Below are positions 17,382 through 25,900 of a DNA stretch of 64,000 nucleotides, piece after piece; within the stretch, counting starts at the first letter, position 1, and each line of letters opens with the position of its first letter. The notes under the pieces were generated by a model. It saw nothing but the letters and a program-made list of their open reading frames with translations. It had not been told where the DNA came from and ran no database searches. The stretch lies in NCBI RefSeq assembly GCF_001552415.1, contig NZ_BCRD01000002.1:434001-498000 (forward strand). The letters run 5' to 3'. Made by a program: the position numbers and the translations under genes. The DNA comes from Corynebacterium xerosis NBRC 16721 = ATCC 373. Lineage in GTDB: Bacteria; Actinomycetota; Actinomycetes; Mycobacteriales; Mycobacteriaceae.

Positions 17382-18230
17382 ATGGCCCCCCACCGCACCC
17401 CGTCCCCGGACCGCAAGCGCAAGCTGCGCGGGCCGATCATGGTCCGCGAGTCCGCCGAGTCGAACCCGAACCGGTCGACGACGGACCGTCGGCTGCTCGA
17501 CCCGCAGCAGGCCACCGACTGGCTGCACACCGACACGTGGCGAGTGATGCGCATCCAGTCGGAGTTCGTCGAGGGCTTCGGTGCGCTGGCGGAGATCCCC
17601 AAGGCCATCACGGTCTTCGGCTCCGCCCGCATCAAGGAGGACCACCCGTATTACATCCAGGGCTGCGAGCTGGGCAAGGCCATTGTCGAGGCGGGCTACG
17701 CCTGCATCACCGGCGGCGGCCCCGGGCTGATGGAGGCCCCCAACCGCGGAGCCTACGACGCCGACGGCCTGTCCGTGGGGCTCGGCATCGAACTGCCGCA
17801 CGAGCAGGGCATCAACGACTGGGTCGACCTCGGCCTGAACTTCCGGTACTTCTTCGTGCGCAAGACCATGTTCCTGAAGTACTCGCAGGCGTTCATCGGG
17901 CTGCCCGGCGGCTTCGGCACCCTCGACGAACTGTTCGAGGTGCTGGTCATGGTGCAGACCGGCAAGGTCACCCGCTTCCCCGTCGTGCTCATGGGCACCG
18001 AATTCTGGGGCGGGCTGATCGACTGGATCCGCGACCGCGTGCTCGCCGAGGGCATGATCTCGCCCGAGGACATGGACCTGTTCCTGGTCACCGACGACAT
18101 CGACGAGGCCATCGAGTTCATCGTCGCCGCCCACGAGGGGCAGGAACGCGACCGCCGCGAGGAGGCAGCGCGCCGGGCCGTCGCGCGCGCCCACCGCGAC
18201 GGCGACGAGGGGCTGCTGGGCCAGCGGTGA
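17382..18230 (+). CDS. LOG family protein (TIGR00730)
   Basis: A 282-residue Rossmann-fold protein. The hallmark GGGPGLMEAPNRGA and PGGFGTLDELFEV motifs (nucleotide binding and catalytic Glu/Arg region) are intact, and VFGSARIKEDHPYY opens the fold. Family members cleave nucleoside 5'-monophosphates to the base and ribose 5-phosphate and were once misnamed lysine decarboxylases; C. glutamicum homologues have cytokinin-type LOG activity. It starts the gpgS operon and is followed with GTGA overlap by folP2. Confidence 0.9.
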   Translation: MAPHRTPSPDRKRKLRGPIMVRESAESNPNRSTTDRRLLDPQQATDWLHTDTWRVMRIQSEFVEGFGALAEIPKAITVFGSARIKEDHPYYIQGCELGKAIVEAGYACITGGGPGLMEAPNRGAYDADGLSVGLGIELPHEQGINDWVDLGLNFRYFFVRKTMFLKYSQAFIGLPGGFGTLDELFEVLVMVQTGKVTRFPVVLMGTEFWGGLIDWIRDRVLAEGMISPEDMDLFLVTDDIDEAIEFIVAAHEGQERDRREEAARRAVARAHRDGDEGLLGQR

Positions 18231-19108
18231 CGCAGCATCGGACGGCCCCGGCGACGGGGCGAAGCGCATTCCAGCCCACGCCGCTGCCGGCGGTGATGGC
18301 GATAGTCAACCGCACGCCCGACTCCTTCTACGACCGCGGTGCGACGGCGGCCGAGGACGCGGCGCTGGCGCGCATCGACGAGGTCGTCGCGGCGGGGGCC
18401 GACGTCATCGACATCGGCGGGGTCAAGGCCGGGCCGGGCCCGGTGGTCGGCGCGGACGAGGAAATCGACCGGGTGGTGCCCACCATCGCCGAGGCCCGCC
18501 GCCGCCATCCGCGCGTGACCATCAGCGTTGACACGTGGCGGGCGCCGGTGGCCGAGGCCGCCCTCGCCGCCGGCGCAGACCTGGTCAACGACACCTGGGC
18601 CGGGCACGACCCCGAGCTGGTGGAGGTCGCCGGGGCGCACGGCGCCGGTTACGTCTGCTCGCACACCGGCGGCGCCGTGCCGCGCACGCGGCCGTTCCGG
18701 GTGCTTTACGACGACGTCGTGGCCGACGTCATCGCCGAAACCACCGCGCTGGCCGAACGGGCGGTGGCCTGCGGCGTGCCCGCGGACAAGGTGCTGGTGG
18801 ATCCGACGCACGACTTCGGCAAGAACACCTTCCACGGCCTGGAGCTGCTGCGGCGGCTCGATGAGCTGGTCGCCGCCGGGTGGCCGGTGCTGATGGCGCT
18901 GTCGAACAAGGACTTCGTCGGCGAGACCGTCGGCCGCGGCGTCGACGGGCGCGTGCCCGCCACGCTGGCGGCGACGGCGTGGGCGGCGGCGCAGGGCGTG
19001 GCCATGTTCCGCGTCCACGAAGTCGCCGACACCGTCGACGTGTGCCGCATGATCGGCGCCATCCGTGGCGACGTCCCGCCGTTGTCGACGGTCCGGGGGC
19101 TGCAATGA
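18227..19108 (+). CDS. folP2: Dihydropteroate synthase-like protein FolP2
   Basis: A 293-residue TIM-barrel protein of the DHPS family. VMAIVNRTPDSFYDRG is the pterin-site opening motif, DIGGVKAGPG and SVDTWRAPVAEAALAAGADLVND follow, and DPTHDFGKNT carries the loop with conserved D and N/K. The start is GTG at 18227 overlapping the LOG stop (GTGA). FolP2 in mycobacteria lacks demonstrable DHPS activity and travels with gpgS, so its true substrate is unsettled; the main folP1 lies elsewhere. A motif copy (18703) encodes VLYDD. Confidence 0.85.
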   Translation: MTQHRTAPATGRSAFQPTPLPAVMAIVNRTPDSFYDRGATAAEDAALARIDEVVAAGADVIDIGGVKAGPGPVVGADEEIDRVVPTIAEARRRHPRVTISVDTWRAPVAEAALAAGADLVNDTWAGHDPELVEVAGAHGAGYVCSHTGGAVPRTRPFRVLYDDVVADVIAETTALAERAVACGVPADKVLVDPTHDFGKNTFHGLELLRRLDELVAAGWPVLMALSNKDFVGETVGRGVDGRVPATLAATAWAAAQGVAMFRVHEVADTVDVCRMIGAIRGDVPPLSTVRGLQ

Positions 19109-19938
19109 GCCCGGCGAATGGCGGGGAGGGCGGCGTCGTCAAGCGTCCGTCCGTGTCCGTGGTGCTGCCGGCGCTGAACGAGGAAGCGACCGTGGGCGCG
19201 GTGATTGCGTCGGTGGGGCCGAGTCTGGCGGCGGGGATCGTCGACGAGATCGTCGTGGTGGATTCCGATTCCGCCGACGCCACCGCCGAGGTCGCCGCCG
19301 CGGCCGGCGCGCGCGTGGTCAACTGGGCCGACGCGCTGCCCGGCGTGCCCGTCCGCCCCGGCAAAGGCGAGGCGATGTGGCGCGGGGTGGCCGCGGCGCG
19401 CGGCGACATCGTGGTGTTCCTGGACGCCGACCTGCGCGACCCGTCGCCGACGTACGTGCCGTCGCTGCTGGCGCCGCTGCTCACCGACGACTCCGTGCGG
19501 CTGGTCAAGGGCCATTACCGCCGCGACGCACCGGGCGACGTCGGCGGCGGGCGCGTCACCGAACTGACCGCCCGGCCGCTGCTGGCCGCGTTCCGCCCGG
19601 ACCTGGCCGTGATCCGCCAGCCGCTGTCCGGCGAGTACGCGGCATGGCGCGCGGATTTGCTGGAGCTGCCCTTCGCCGCGCGGTACGGGGTGGAGATCGG
19701 CCTGCTCGTCGACGTCGCCGACCGGTGGGGCGCGGAGTCCATCCGCGAAGTCGACCTCGGCGTGCGCGTCCACCGCAACCGGCCGCTGGGCGAGCTGGGG
19801 CCGATGGCCGTGGAAGTCTCGGCGACGCTGCTGCGCAAAATCGGCCTCGAGCCGGCCACCGCGGGCGACATCCCCGACGATCGCCCGCCGCTGTCCGGGG
19901 TGGACGGGGTAGTCGCGACCGAAAGGTGGCAAGGATGA
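19105..19938 (+). CDS. gpgS: Glucosyl-3-phosphoglycerate synthase GpgS
   Basis: A 277-residue GT-A glycosyltransferase (family 81). It transfers glucose from a nucleotide sugar to 3-phosphoglycerate, the first step toward methylglucose lipopolysaccharide or glucosylglycerate. VSVVLPALNEEATVGAVIAS is the nucleotide-binding start, DADLRDPSP the metal-binding DxD region, and RQPLSGEYAAWR with LPFAARYGVEIGLLVD the acceptor side. ATGA overlap with folP2 fixes the start. The N-terminal ~15 residues contain an antisense motif copy (19134) encoding VVKR. Confidence 0.9.
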   Translation: MSPANGGEGGVVKRPSVSVVLPALNEEATVGAVIASVGPSLAAGIVDEIVVVDSDSADATAEVAAAAGARVVNWADALPGVPVRPGKGEAMWRGVAAARGDIVVFLDADLRDPSPTYVPSLLAPLLTDDSVRLVKGHYRRDAPGDVGGGRVTELTARPLLAAFRPDLAVIRQPLSGEYAAWRADLLELPFAARYGVEIGLLVDVADRWGAESIREVDLGVRVHRNRPLGELGPMAVEVSATLLRKIGLEPATAGDIPDDRPPLSGVDGVVATERWQG

Positions 19939-20117
19939 TCGAAGTCCTGGTCATATGCCTATATGTGCTGCTCATCCCCGCGTTCTGGGCGGTGTTCGTG
20001 GTGCTGCTGTCGCGGTTGCCCAATGGTGCGGATCAACCCCCGGTGCCGCCAAAGCGCGTATCATCGGGGGATGAGCGCGGCGCAATCGGTGAACCGCGCA
20101 CGCACTTGCGCGAATGA
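19935..20117 (+). CDS. Small single-helix membrane protein
   Basis: A 60-residue protein. The hydrophobic N-terminal half VLVICLYVLLIPAFWAVFVVLLS is a single transmembrane helix, and the rest is polar. The ATG overlaps the gpgS stop (ATGA), supporting it as a real operon member. Function is unknown. A small gene also follows gpgS in mycobacteria. Confidence 0.6.
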   Translation: MIEVLVICLYVLLIPAFWAVFVVLLSRLPNGADQPPVPPKRVSSGDERGAIGEPRTHLRE

Positions 20118-20129
20118 GGAGAGAACCAC

Positions 20130-20297
20130 ATGGCAGCGATGAAGCCCCGTACCGGAGATGGCCCGCTGGAGGCCGTGAAGGAGGGCAAGAAGATCGTGAT
20201 GCGCGTTCCCGCCGACGGCGGCGGGCGCCTGGTCGTCGAGCTGACGCCGGAGGAGGCCGCCGAACTCGGCGCCGCGCTGTCCTCCGTGGGGGAATGA
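20130..20297 (+). CDS. DUF3117 small protein (Rv1211-like)
   Basis: A 55-residue actinobacterial conserved protein: it opens AAMKPRTGDGPLEAVKEGKK and continues with IVMRVPADGGGRLVVELTPEEA. The length and sequence agree closely with DUF3117, which in M. tuberculosis (Rv1211) has been reported as a calcium-binding-like protein. It follows gpgS and the small membrane gene and precedes the glycogen genes, as in mycobacteria. GAGGAGAG lies upstream of the ATG. Confidence 0.9.
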   Translation: MAAMKPRTGDGPLEAVKEGKKIVMRVPADGGGRLVVELTPEEAAELGAALSSVGE

Positions 20298-20323
20298 TCT
20301 TCCCCTTCATCGATCTTCGATGA

Positions 20324-20349
20324 GGCCGGGAGGCGCACAGCCCCCGGCC
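20324..20349 (+). terminator. Possible terminator after the gpgS operon
   Basis: GGCCGGG (20324-20330) pairs with CCCGGCC (20343-20349). There is no T-run, so it is a weak candidate. Confidence 0.35.
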
Positions 20350-20481
20350 GCCACTGCCATGCCCCGCCGACGCCCCGTCGCCGGGGCATCGCCGTATGTC
20401 CCGGCCGTTACGCCCGGCCCATTGGCGAACGTCCGGGGGATGCGCGGTAGCATTGACCACCATTGACGGGCGCTGGTTTCC

Positions 20482-21393
20482 ATGGCGCCGTCCGCCGACT
20501 TCCGAGGAGTGAACAGGTTGCTCGCCGACATCATCGACGTGCTCGCAGACCCCATCGACGGGTCCCCGCTGGAGTGCGGCGACCCCGAGTGGGCGACGCT
20601 GAAGTCCGGCTCCGGCCACAACTACGACGTCGCCCGCCAGGGTTACGTGACGCTGGCCGGCGGTGCGGGCCTGCGGTACTCGGGCGATGACGCGAAGATG
20701 ATCGCCGCCCGCGAGGAGTTCCTCTCCGGCGGGCATTACGCGCCGTTCGTCGAGGCCGTGACCGGCAACGTGCAGGATGTCCTGGACGATGCGGGCGTGG
20801 CGGAGGAGGCCAATCCGGCGATCCTGGAGATCGGCGCGGGCACGGGCTACTACCTGGCGCACACGCTCGATGGCGTCGACGGCGCGCGCGGCGTGGGCAT
20901 CGACGTCTCGGTGCCCGCGGCGAAGCACCTGGCCAAGTGCCATCCGCGCGTCGGTGCGGTCGTGGCGGACGCGTGGGCGCGGCTGCCCATCCGCGACAAT
21001 TCCATCGATGCGATCACGGTGATCTTCGCGCCGCGCAACGCCGAGGGGTTCGCCCGCGTGCTCAAGCCGGGCGGGCAGGTCGTGGTGCTCACTGCGGCGA
21101 CGGGCCACCTCGGCGAGCTGCGGCAGCCGCTGGGCATCATCGACGTCGAGCGCGGCAAGGTCGAGCGCATGATCGCCCAGGCCGAGGGCCACCTGGTTCC
21201 GGTGGGGGAGCCGGAGTTGGTGGAGTTCCCGATGATGCTCGACCAGGACGCCATCGCCGCGCAGATCGGCATGAGCCCCTCGGCGCGCCACATCCACCCG
21301 GATGTCCTCGCCGAGCGCATCGCGGCCCTGCCGTCGCAGATGGAGGTCACCGCCCGCGCGTACGTCACGCGCCTGGGCAAGGCGGAGAAGTAG
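20482..21393 (+). CDS. RlmA-like rRNA guanine N1-methyltransferase
   Basis: A ~303-residue SAM-dependent methyltransferase of the 23S rRNA G745/G748 type. HNYDVARQGYVTL matches the conserved start of the family. ILEIGAGTGYYLAHTLD is SAM motif I, VVADAWARLPIRDNSIDAITVIFAPRN motif IV and VLKPGGQVVVLTAA the next. The N-terminal zinc-ribbon cysteines of E. coli RlmA are nearly all replaced. The start is uncertain: ATG at 20482 and GTG or TTG at 20512-20518 are all possible, with GAGGAG close before the latter. Confidence 0.75.
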   Translation: MAPSADFRGVNRLLADIIDVLADPIDGSPLECGDPEWATLKSGSGHNYDVARQGYVTLAGGAGLRYSGDDAKMIAAREEFLSGGHYAPFVEAVTGNVQDVLDDAGVAEEANPAILEIGAGTGYYLAHTLDGVDGARGVGIDVSVPAAKHLAKCHPRVGAVVADAWARLPIRDNSIDAITVIFAPRNAEGFARVLKPGGQVVVLTAATGHLGELRQPLGIIDVERGKVERMIAQAEGHLVPVGEPELVEFPMMLDQDAIAAQIGMSPSARHIHPDVLAERIAALPSQMEVTARAYVTRLGKAEK

Positions 21394-21416
21394 GTCCCGC
21401 TCCGCTCCAATTTTTC

Positions 21417-21451
21417 GCTTGACGACGGCCACCCTCACCACGGGTGGCCGT
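21417..21451 (+). terminator. Hairpin terminator joined to a motif copy
   Basis: A perfect 10-base stem ACGGCCACCC/GGGTGGCCGT (21425-21434 with 21442-21451). The left arm continues directly out of a copy of the dispersed motif (21417-21427), and GTCGTC after the stem can extend the pairing across a short bulge. It lies after the methyltransferase gene and before the converging GH32 gene. Confidence 0.6.
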
Positions 21452-21461
21452 TTCGTCGTCG

Positions 21462-23091
21462 TCAGAGGCGGACGGTCCAGGCGCCGTCGGCGCTGAAGGC
21501 CCGCACGGAGAACAGCGCCGCACCGTCGTCGGCGATGATCTCGATGGCCGATCGGTCGACGATGACGTCGAGGTGGTGGGCGGCACCCGAGCCGGTCCCG
21601 CCACCCGGCGTGCTCGGCCCGCGCGGGCGAAGCGTGGTCGCCCTCTCGTCGCCGAAGTGATTGGGCACGCCCGCGGTGCGGCGGGTGACCGTCACGCGGT
21701 CACCCGACAGTGACACCGTGACCAGTGGGGCGTCCTCGGGGCCCGTGCTGTCTGCACTGTCTGCACTGTCTGCGCCGTCTGCGGCCGCGTCTTCTCCGGC
21801 GGTGCTCCCCGTGGTCGATGAACCAAGGGCGGTGGTCCCGCGCAGCTCGACTACCCCGTCGCTGTCGAGGCGCACGCGGAAGACGTCGCCCACGTGGCCG
21901 TCCCCGACGATCGGCAGGTCGTCGCCCGAGGGGAGGACGGGGGACTGGAGGAGGCGGCCGTCGTAAAGCGACAGTTCCCGGGCGAAGGTCAGGCAGTGCA
22001 ACCAGCCTTCGGCGGTGATGGTGGGGTGGTCGTCTTCCTCCGGCATGCCCATCCAGCCGAGCATGACCGGCCGGCGCTGTGATGTGGCATCGGCAGCAGT
22101 GGCGTCGGTGAAGACCTGCGGTGCGTAGAACTCGAAACCGTGGTCGAGCTCGGTGAAGGGCGTGGTGACGTGGAATGCGGCTGCGGCGTCCGGGGCATCG
22201 GGAAGCTCGAGGTGCCCGACCAGGTACCCGCACTGGTAACGGTTGCGCAGTACGTCGCCGGCATCGGCGCGGATGCCTTGCGGCGACAGGATGAGCACGT
22301 CGGCCGCGGCGCCGGTGGCGGCGTCGGTCATGCGCAGCAGATTCGGGCACTCCCACATGTAGCCGCCGGGGGAGGGGCCGTCGATGACCAGCTCGCGGCC
22401 GGCGTCCCACGTGCGCCGATCGCGTGAAAAGTGCAGCAGCGCCGTGCCGCGATCGTCGTCGGTGCGGGCGCCGAGGAGCATCCGCCAGAGCCCCCGGCCG
22501 GTCGGGGTCCTCGGTGACGATGGGGTCACGGTAGTGCGCGGTGAACCCCGGTGGCGGACCCGGGATCAACGGATTGGCGGGGTGCTTGACGGGGACGGCG
22601 AGGGAACCGTCGGAAAGCTGTTCGGCCAGCGCCAGATTCTGTGTCGCGCCCCACACGTGGCCGACGGGGACGCCGTCGGGAAACGCTTCGGCCAGGCGCG
22701 CGGCACCGGTGCCGGCGCCGGGGACGGCGGCCGGATCAGAACCGGAACCGTGGCCCGCGAACTCCGCCGGCACCGGCAGGTTGCCGGTGTAGAACAACTC
22801 GACGGGATCGCCGGGCCGCTGCGGGGCGACGGCGCCGCCGGAGAAGCAGCCGTCGGCGTCGTAGGCGTCATCGGGGAACAGGGCCTGCGGGCGATGGCGC
22901 CACGTCAGCAGGTCCTCCGACGTCGCGTAGCCCCAGCCGGTGCGCCGCGGCTCGGCCGGGAAACCGGGATCGAGCTGGTAGAACACGTGCCAGAGATCGT
23001 GCCCGGCCCCCTCCAATCGGATCAGCCCGTTGGGGTCGTTGAGGCGGCCGCGCTCGGGCGTGAAATGGAACGCCGGCCGGTGCCCGGGCAC
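21462..23091 (-). pseudogene. GH32 sucrose-6-phosphate hydrolase, frameshifted
   Basis: Sucrase/beta-fructosidase of glycoside hydrolase family 32, read in two frames. Part one (23091 to about 22495) has RLNDPNGL with the nucleophile Asp and HYRDPIV (RDP motif). Part two has MWECPNLL with the acid/base Glu and the beta-sandwich C-terminus. The frames meet at a run of five C (22491-22495 on plus); four bases would restore DRPGLWRML. Everything else is intact, which suggests a recent mutation, programmed slippage or a sequencing error. GTG at 23091 is the start, directly after the budA stop. A motif copy (21959) encodes LYDG. Confidence 0.8.
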
Positions 23092-23092
23092 G

Positions 23093-23860
23093 CTAGTCCT
23101 TGACCTCGGTGGCGTGGATCTGCTCGTCGAGGTCCTCGGGCGCCAGCTGCGCGCCGGAGAACTCCTCCGACAGCGGCAGCCGCAGCTGCAGGTCCGTGCC
23201 GGGGCAGATCTCGATGGTGCCGGAATTCAGCTTGAAGTCGAGCACGTGGCCGCCGCCGGTGCGGTCGTCGTCGATGAAGTGCACGTGGCAGCCCGGCACG
23301 GAAATGCCCTTTTCGTAGACGGGCGTGCGGAACCCGGCGATGACGCCGCGGACGTTTTCGAAGTCGACGGACTCGTCGGCCTCGGTTGCCTCGATCATCT
23401 TCGGGTACGGGCGCGACTGCTTGACCACGGTGCGCGTCTTCACCCACTCGAACTCGCCGGTGATTCGCAGCGCGTACATGTAGTTCGCGCTGGGCACCAC
23501 GGAGTCGATGTACGGGGTGATGTCGGCGCGGACGCAGTCGTCGGGGGCGTCGCGGACGATGTGCGGCACGAAGTTGGTCACCACCGCGTAGGGCGTGCGC
23601 TGGCTCATCGACGCCTTCGTCGCCGACCCGTCGCCGCGCAGCTGCCAGCACACGCCGTCGACGATGACCATCTCCCCGTCGAGCCCGTCGAACGTGCCGA
23701 TGCCGAAGTTGCCCTTGCCCAGCAGCTCCCCGATGGTCATTTCGCCGTCGTAGATGCCGTCGAGCAGCGCCGTCATCAGCGACGCCTGGAAGAACGTGTG
23801 TCGGGTGGTGGGCAGATCCGCGGGGTGGCTGCCCCGCGCGTTGTTCGCGTTGGTGTTCAC
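23093..23860 (-). CDS. budA: Acetolactate decarboxylase
   Basis: A 255-residue enzyme turning alpha-acetolactate into acetoin. The zinc site GCHVHFIDDDRTGGGHVLD and the catalytic segments FGIGTFDGLDGEMVI and AGFRTPVYEKGISVPG match the family closely, and length is standard. It is transcribed with the downstream GH32 gene, which starts immediately at its stop. This suggests fermentative acetoin production from sugar. No acetolactate synthase gene is next to it. Confidence 0.93.
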   Translation of the reverse strand: MNTNANNARGSHPADLPTTRHTFFQASLMTALLDGIYDGEMTIGELLGKGNFGIGTFDGLDGEMVIVDGVCWQLRGDGSATKASMSQRTPYAVVTNFVPHIVRDAPDDCVRADITPYIDSVVPSANYMYALRITGEFEWVKTRTVVKQSRPYPKMIEATEADESVDFENVRGVIAGFRTPVYEKGISVPGCHVHFIDDDRTGGGHVLDFKLNSGTIEICPGTDLQLRLPLSEEFSGAQLAPEDLDEQIHATEVKD

Positions 23861-23870
23861 CCGTCCCAGG

Positions 23871-24413
23871 CTAGTGCCGTCGCGCCTGCTTTACGACGGC
23901 CTCCGTCACCCTCGACACCGTGCCCCTGTTGTCGGCGACGAGCCGGTAGGCGATCGACGCCGGGGCGCGCACCAGCGGGTTGAGCAGTACGGCTCCGGCG
24001 AACCGCCAGAAGCGGGTGCGGCCATGGTCGCGCAGGGCATGGCCGATCGCTTCGTGGCCGAGTGCGACGAACGGCGGGGCGGGCGACGATGAGGTGATCG
24101 ACGGCGGCGCGGGCTCGTCGTCGGCACCGGGCTGGGTGGCGGCGTCGGCGCCGGGCGATGAAGCTCCGCGCCGGTTCTCCACGTACAGCGCGTGCCGCTC
24201 GATCAGCGTCGGGTCCACGCCGACCTCGTCGAACGGGAAATCCGACGAGGAAACGATGTGAAGGGAGGGCGCCGGGCCGTCGTCAAGCGAAAACGGACCC
24301 GGGCGCCCGCCGACCGTGATGGACCCCAGCGCCCGCGCCGCACGCGCGCAAAAACCGCAGCCACCGTCGAAAATGAAGGTGGCTGCGGCTGGTGAGGGGA
24401 ATTGCGTGGACAT
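23871..24413 (-). CDS. DUF393 thiol-disulfide oxidoreductase-like (DCC family)
   Basis: A 180-residue protein with the DCC-type motif FIFDGGCGFCARAARAL near the N-terminus. CGFC is a thioredoxin-like redox pair, and VALGHEAIGHALRDHG is a family element. A ~40-residue Ala/Pro/Ser-rich stretch interrupts the middle. Function of the family is not established. The start ATG is at 24413. Motif copies lie at both ends of the gene (23888 and 24278). It sits between budA and glgA, both on the minus strand. Confidence 0.75.
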   Translation of the reverse strand: MSTQFPSPAAATFIFDGGCGFCARAARALGSITVGGRPGPFSLDDGPAPSLHIVSSSDFPFDEVGVDPTLIERHALYVENRRGASSPGADAATQPGADDEPAPPSITSSSPAPPFVALGHEAIGHALRDHGRTRFWRFAGAVLLNPLVRAPASIAYRLVADNRGTVSRVTEAVVKQARRH

Positions 24414-24446
24414 CAAGTGACCGGGGGCCAGGGGACCGGGGCCGAC

Positions 24447-25643
24447 CTACATCAGGCTCTTGTAGACCTCGACGGTCTCCTGGGCGATGGTCTCCCAGCT
24501 GAACACGTCGATCGCGCGCTTCTTGCCGGCCTCGCCGATCTTCTTCGCGGCGTCGCGGTCGGCGACCATCTTGTTGACCGCCGCGGCGATGTCGGCCTCG
24601 AAGCCCGACGGATCGGACTCGTCGTAGTGGACCAGGGCGCCGGTCTCGCCGTCGACGACGACCTCGGGGATGCCGCCCACGTCCGAGGCGACCACGGCGG
24701 TGCCGCAGGCCATGGCCTCGAGGTTGACGATGCCCAGCGGCTCGTAGATCGACGGGCAAACGAAGGAATCGGCCGCGGTGAGGATCTCCTGGATCTTCTC
24801 CTTCGGCAGCATGTCCTTCACCCAGAACACGCCGTCGCGCTCGGCCTGCAGGTCGGTGACCAGCTGCTCCGTCTCCGCGGCGATCTCCGGGGTGTCCGGC
24901 GCGCCGGCGCACAGCACCAGCTGCACGCCGTCGTCGAACTGGGACGCGGCCTTGATCAGGTGGCCCACGCCCTTCTGGCGGGTGATGCGGCCGACGAAGG
25001 CGACCATCGGGCGCGACGGATCGACGCCGAGCTCGTCGAGCACCGACCAGCCGTTGGCCTCCTTGGACTCCTCCCACGTCGGGCGCGGGTACCAGAGGCC
25101 CGGGTCGATGCCGTTGAGCACCACGTGGACGCGGTCCGGCTCGATGCGCGGGTACGCCTCGAGGATCGCATCCTTCATCCGCGCCGACACCGCGATGACG
25201 CCGTCGGCGTACTCCATGGTGTTCTTCTCCGACCACGACGACACGTCGTAGCCGCCGCCGAGCTGCTCGCGCTTCCACGGGCGGTGCGGCTCCAGCGAAT
25301 GAGCCGTGGCCACGTGCGGGATGCCCTTGAGCTTGCCGGTCAGATGGCCGCCGAGGCCCGCGTACCAGGTGTGGGAATGGACGACCTGGATGTCGGTGGC
25401 CGCGGCGGCGTCGGCCATCCGGAGGCCCGTCGACAGCGTCTTGATCGCCGGGTTCGCGTCGGCGAGTTCGGGGTCGACGCCGTGGACGTGGCACCCTTCC
25501 TCGTCGCGCGGGGCGCCCATGCAGTGAACGTCGACGTCGACGCCGTCGAGCTCGCGCATGAAACGGGTCAGTTCCGTGACGTGCACGCCGGCGCCGCCGT
25601 AGATTTCCGGGGGATACTCTCGGGTCATCATCGCAACTCGCAT
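24447..25643 (-). CDS. glgA: Glycogen synthase / maltose-1-phosphate synthase GlgA (GlgM)
   Basis: A 398-residue GT4 glycosyltransferase of the actinobacterial type, which uses ADP-glucose to make glycogen or maltose-1-phosphate. REYPPEIYGGAGVHVTEL opens the N-terminal Rossmann domain, FVGRITRQKGVGHLI begins the C-terminal one, and EPLGIVNLEAMACGTAVVASDVGG is the nucleotide-sugar-binding motif. The start at ATG 25643 gives the family N-terminus MRVAMMTREYPP. It is divergent from glgC, so the intergenic region at 25644-25900 probably holds both promoters. Confidence 0.92.
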   Translation of the reverse strand: MRVAMMTREYPPEIYGGAGVHVTELTRFMRELDGVDVDVHCMGAPRDEEGCHVHGVDPELADANPAIKTLSTGLRMADAAAATDIQVVHSHTWYAGLGGHLTGKLKGIPHVATAHSLEPHRPWKREQLGGGYDVSSWSEKNTMEYADGVIAVSARMKDAILEAYPRIEPDRVHVVLNGIDPGLWYPRPTWEESKEANGWSVLDELGVDPSRPMVAFVGRITRQKGVGHLIKAASQFDDGVQLVLCAGAPDTPEIAAETEQLVTDLQAERDGVFWVKDMLPKEKIQEILTAADSFVCPSIYEPLGIVNLEAMACGTAVVASDVGGIPEVVVDGETGALVHYDESDPSGFEADIAAAVNKMVADRDAAKKIGEAGKKRAIDVFSWETIAQETVEVYKSLM

Positions 25644-25689
25644 GGCAACCAGCGTATCCGCATTCCGGGGGCTTGGTCGGGGCCGCGCA

Positions 25690-25786
25690 CGCGGGTGGGG
25701 TGCCGCGGGGGCGGCGCGTGGGGACGGTGTGTGGGCGGTGCGCGGGCAGCGCGCGATCGGCGCGCGGGTGGGGTGCCGCGGGGGCG
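25690..25786. repeat. 24-base direct repeat in the glgA-glgC intergenic region
   Basis: A perfect 24-base sequence beginning CGCGGGTGGGG occurs at 25690-25713 and again at 25763-25786. The whole 25644-25900 stretch is unusually G-rich on the plus strand. No promoter boxes are clear. Confidence 0.75.
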
Positions 25787-25900
25787 CGGCATCGCGGGGC
25801 CGAAGCGGAGGGAAAGCCCGGGCGGGAGAGGCGGCGGGTGCCGGTGCGGGGGTAGTCACATCGGAAGCGGGACAAGGAAAACGCAAGTAGGTTGGAGGGC

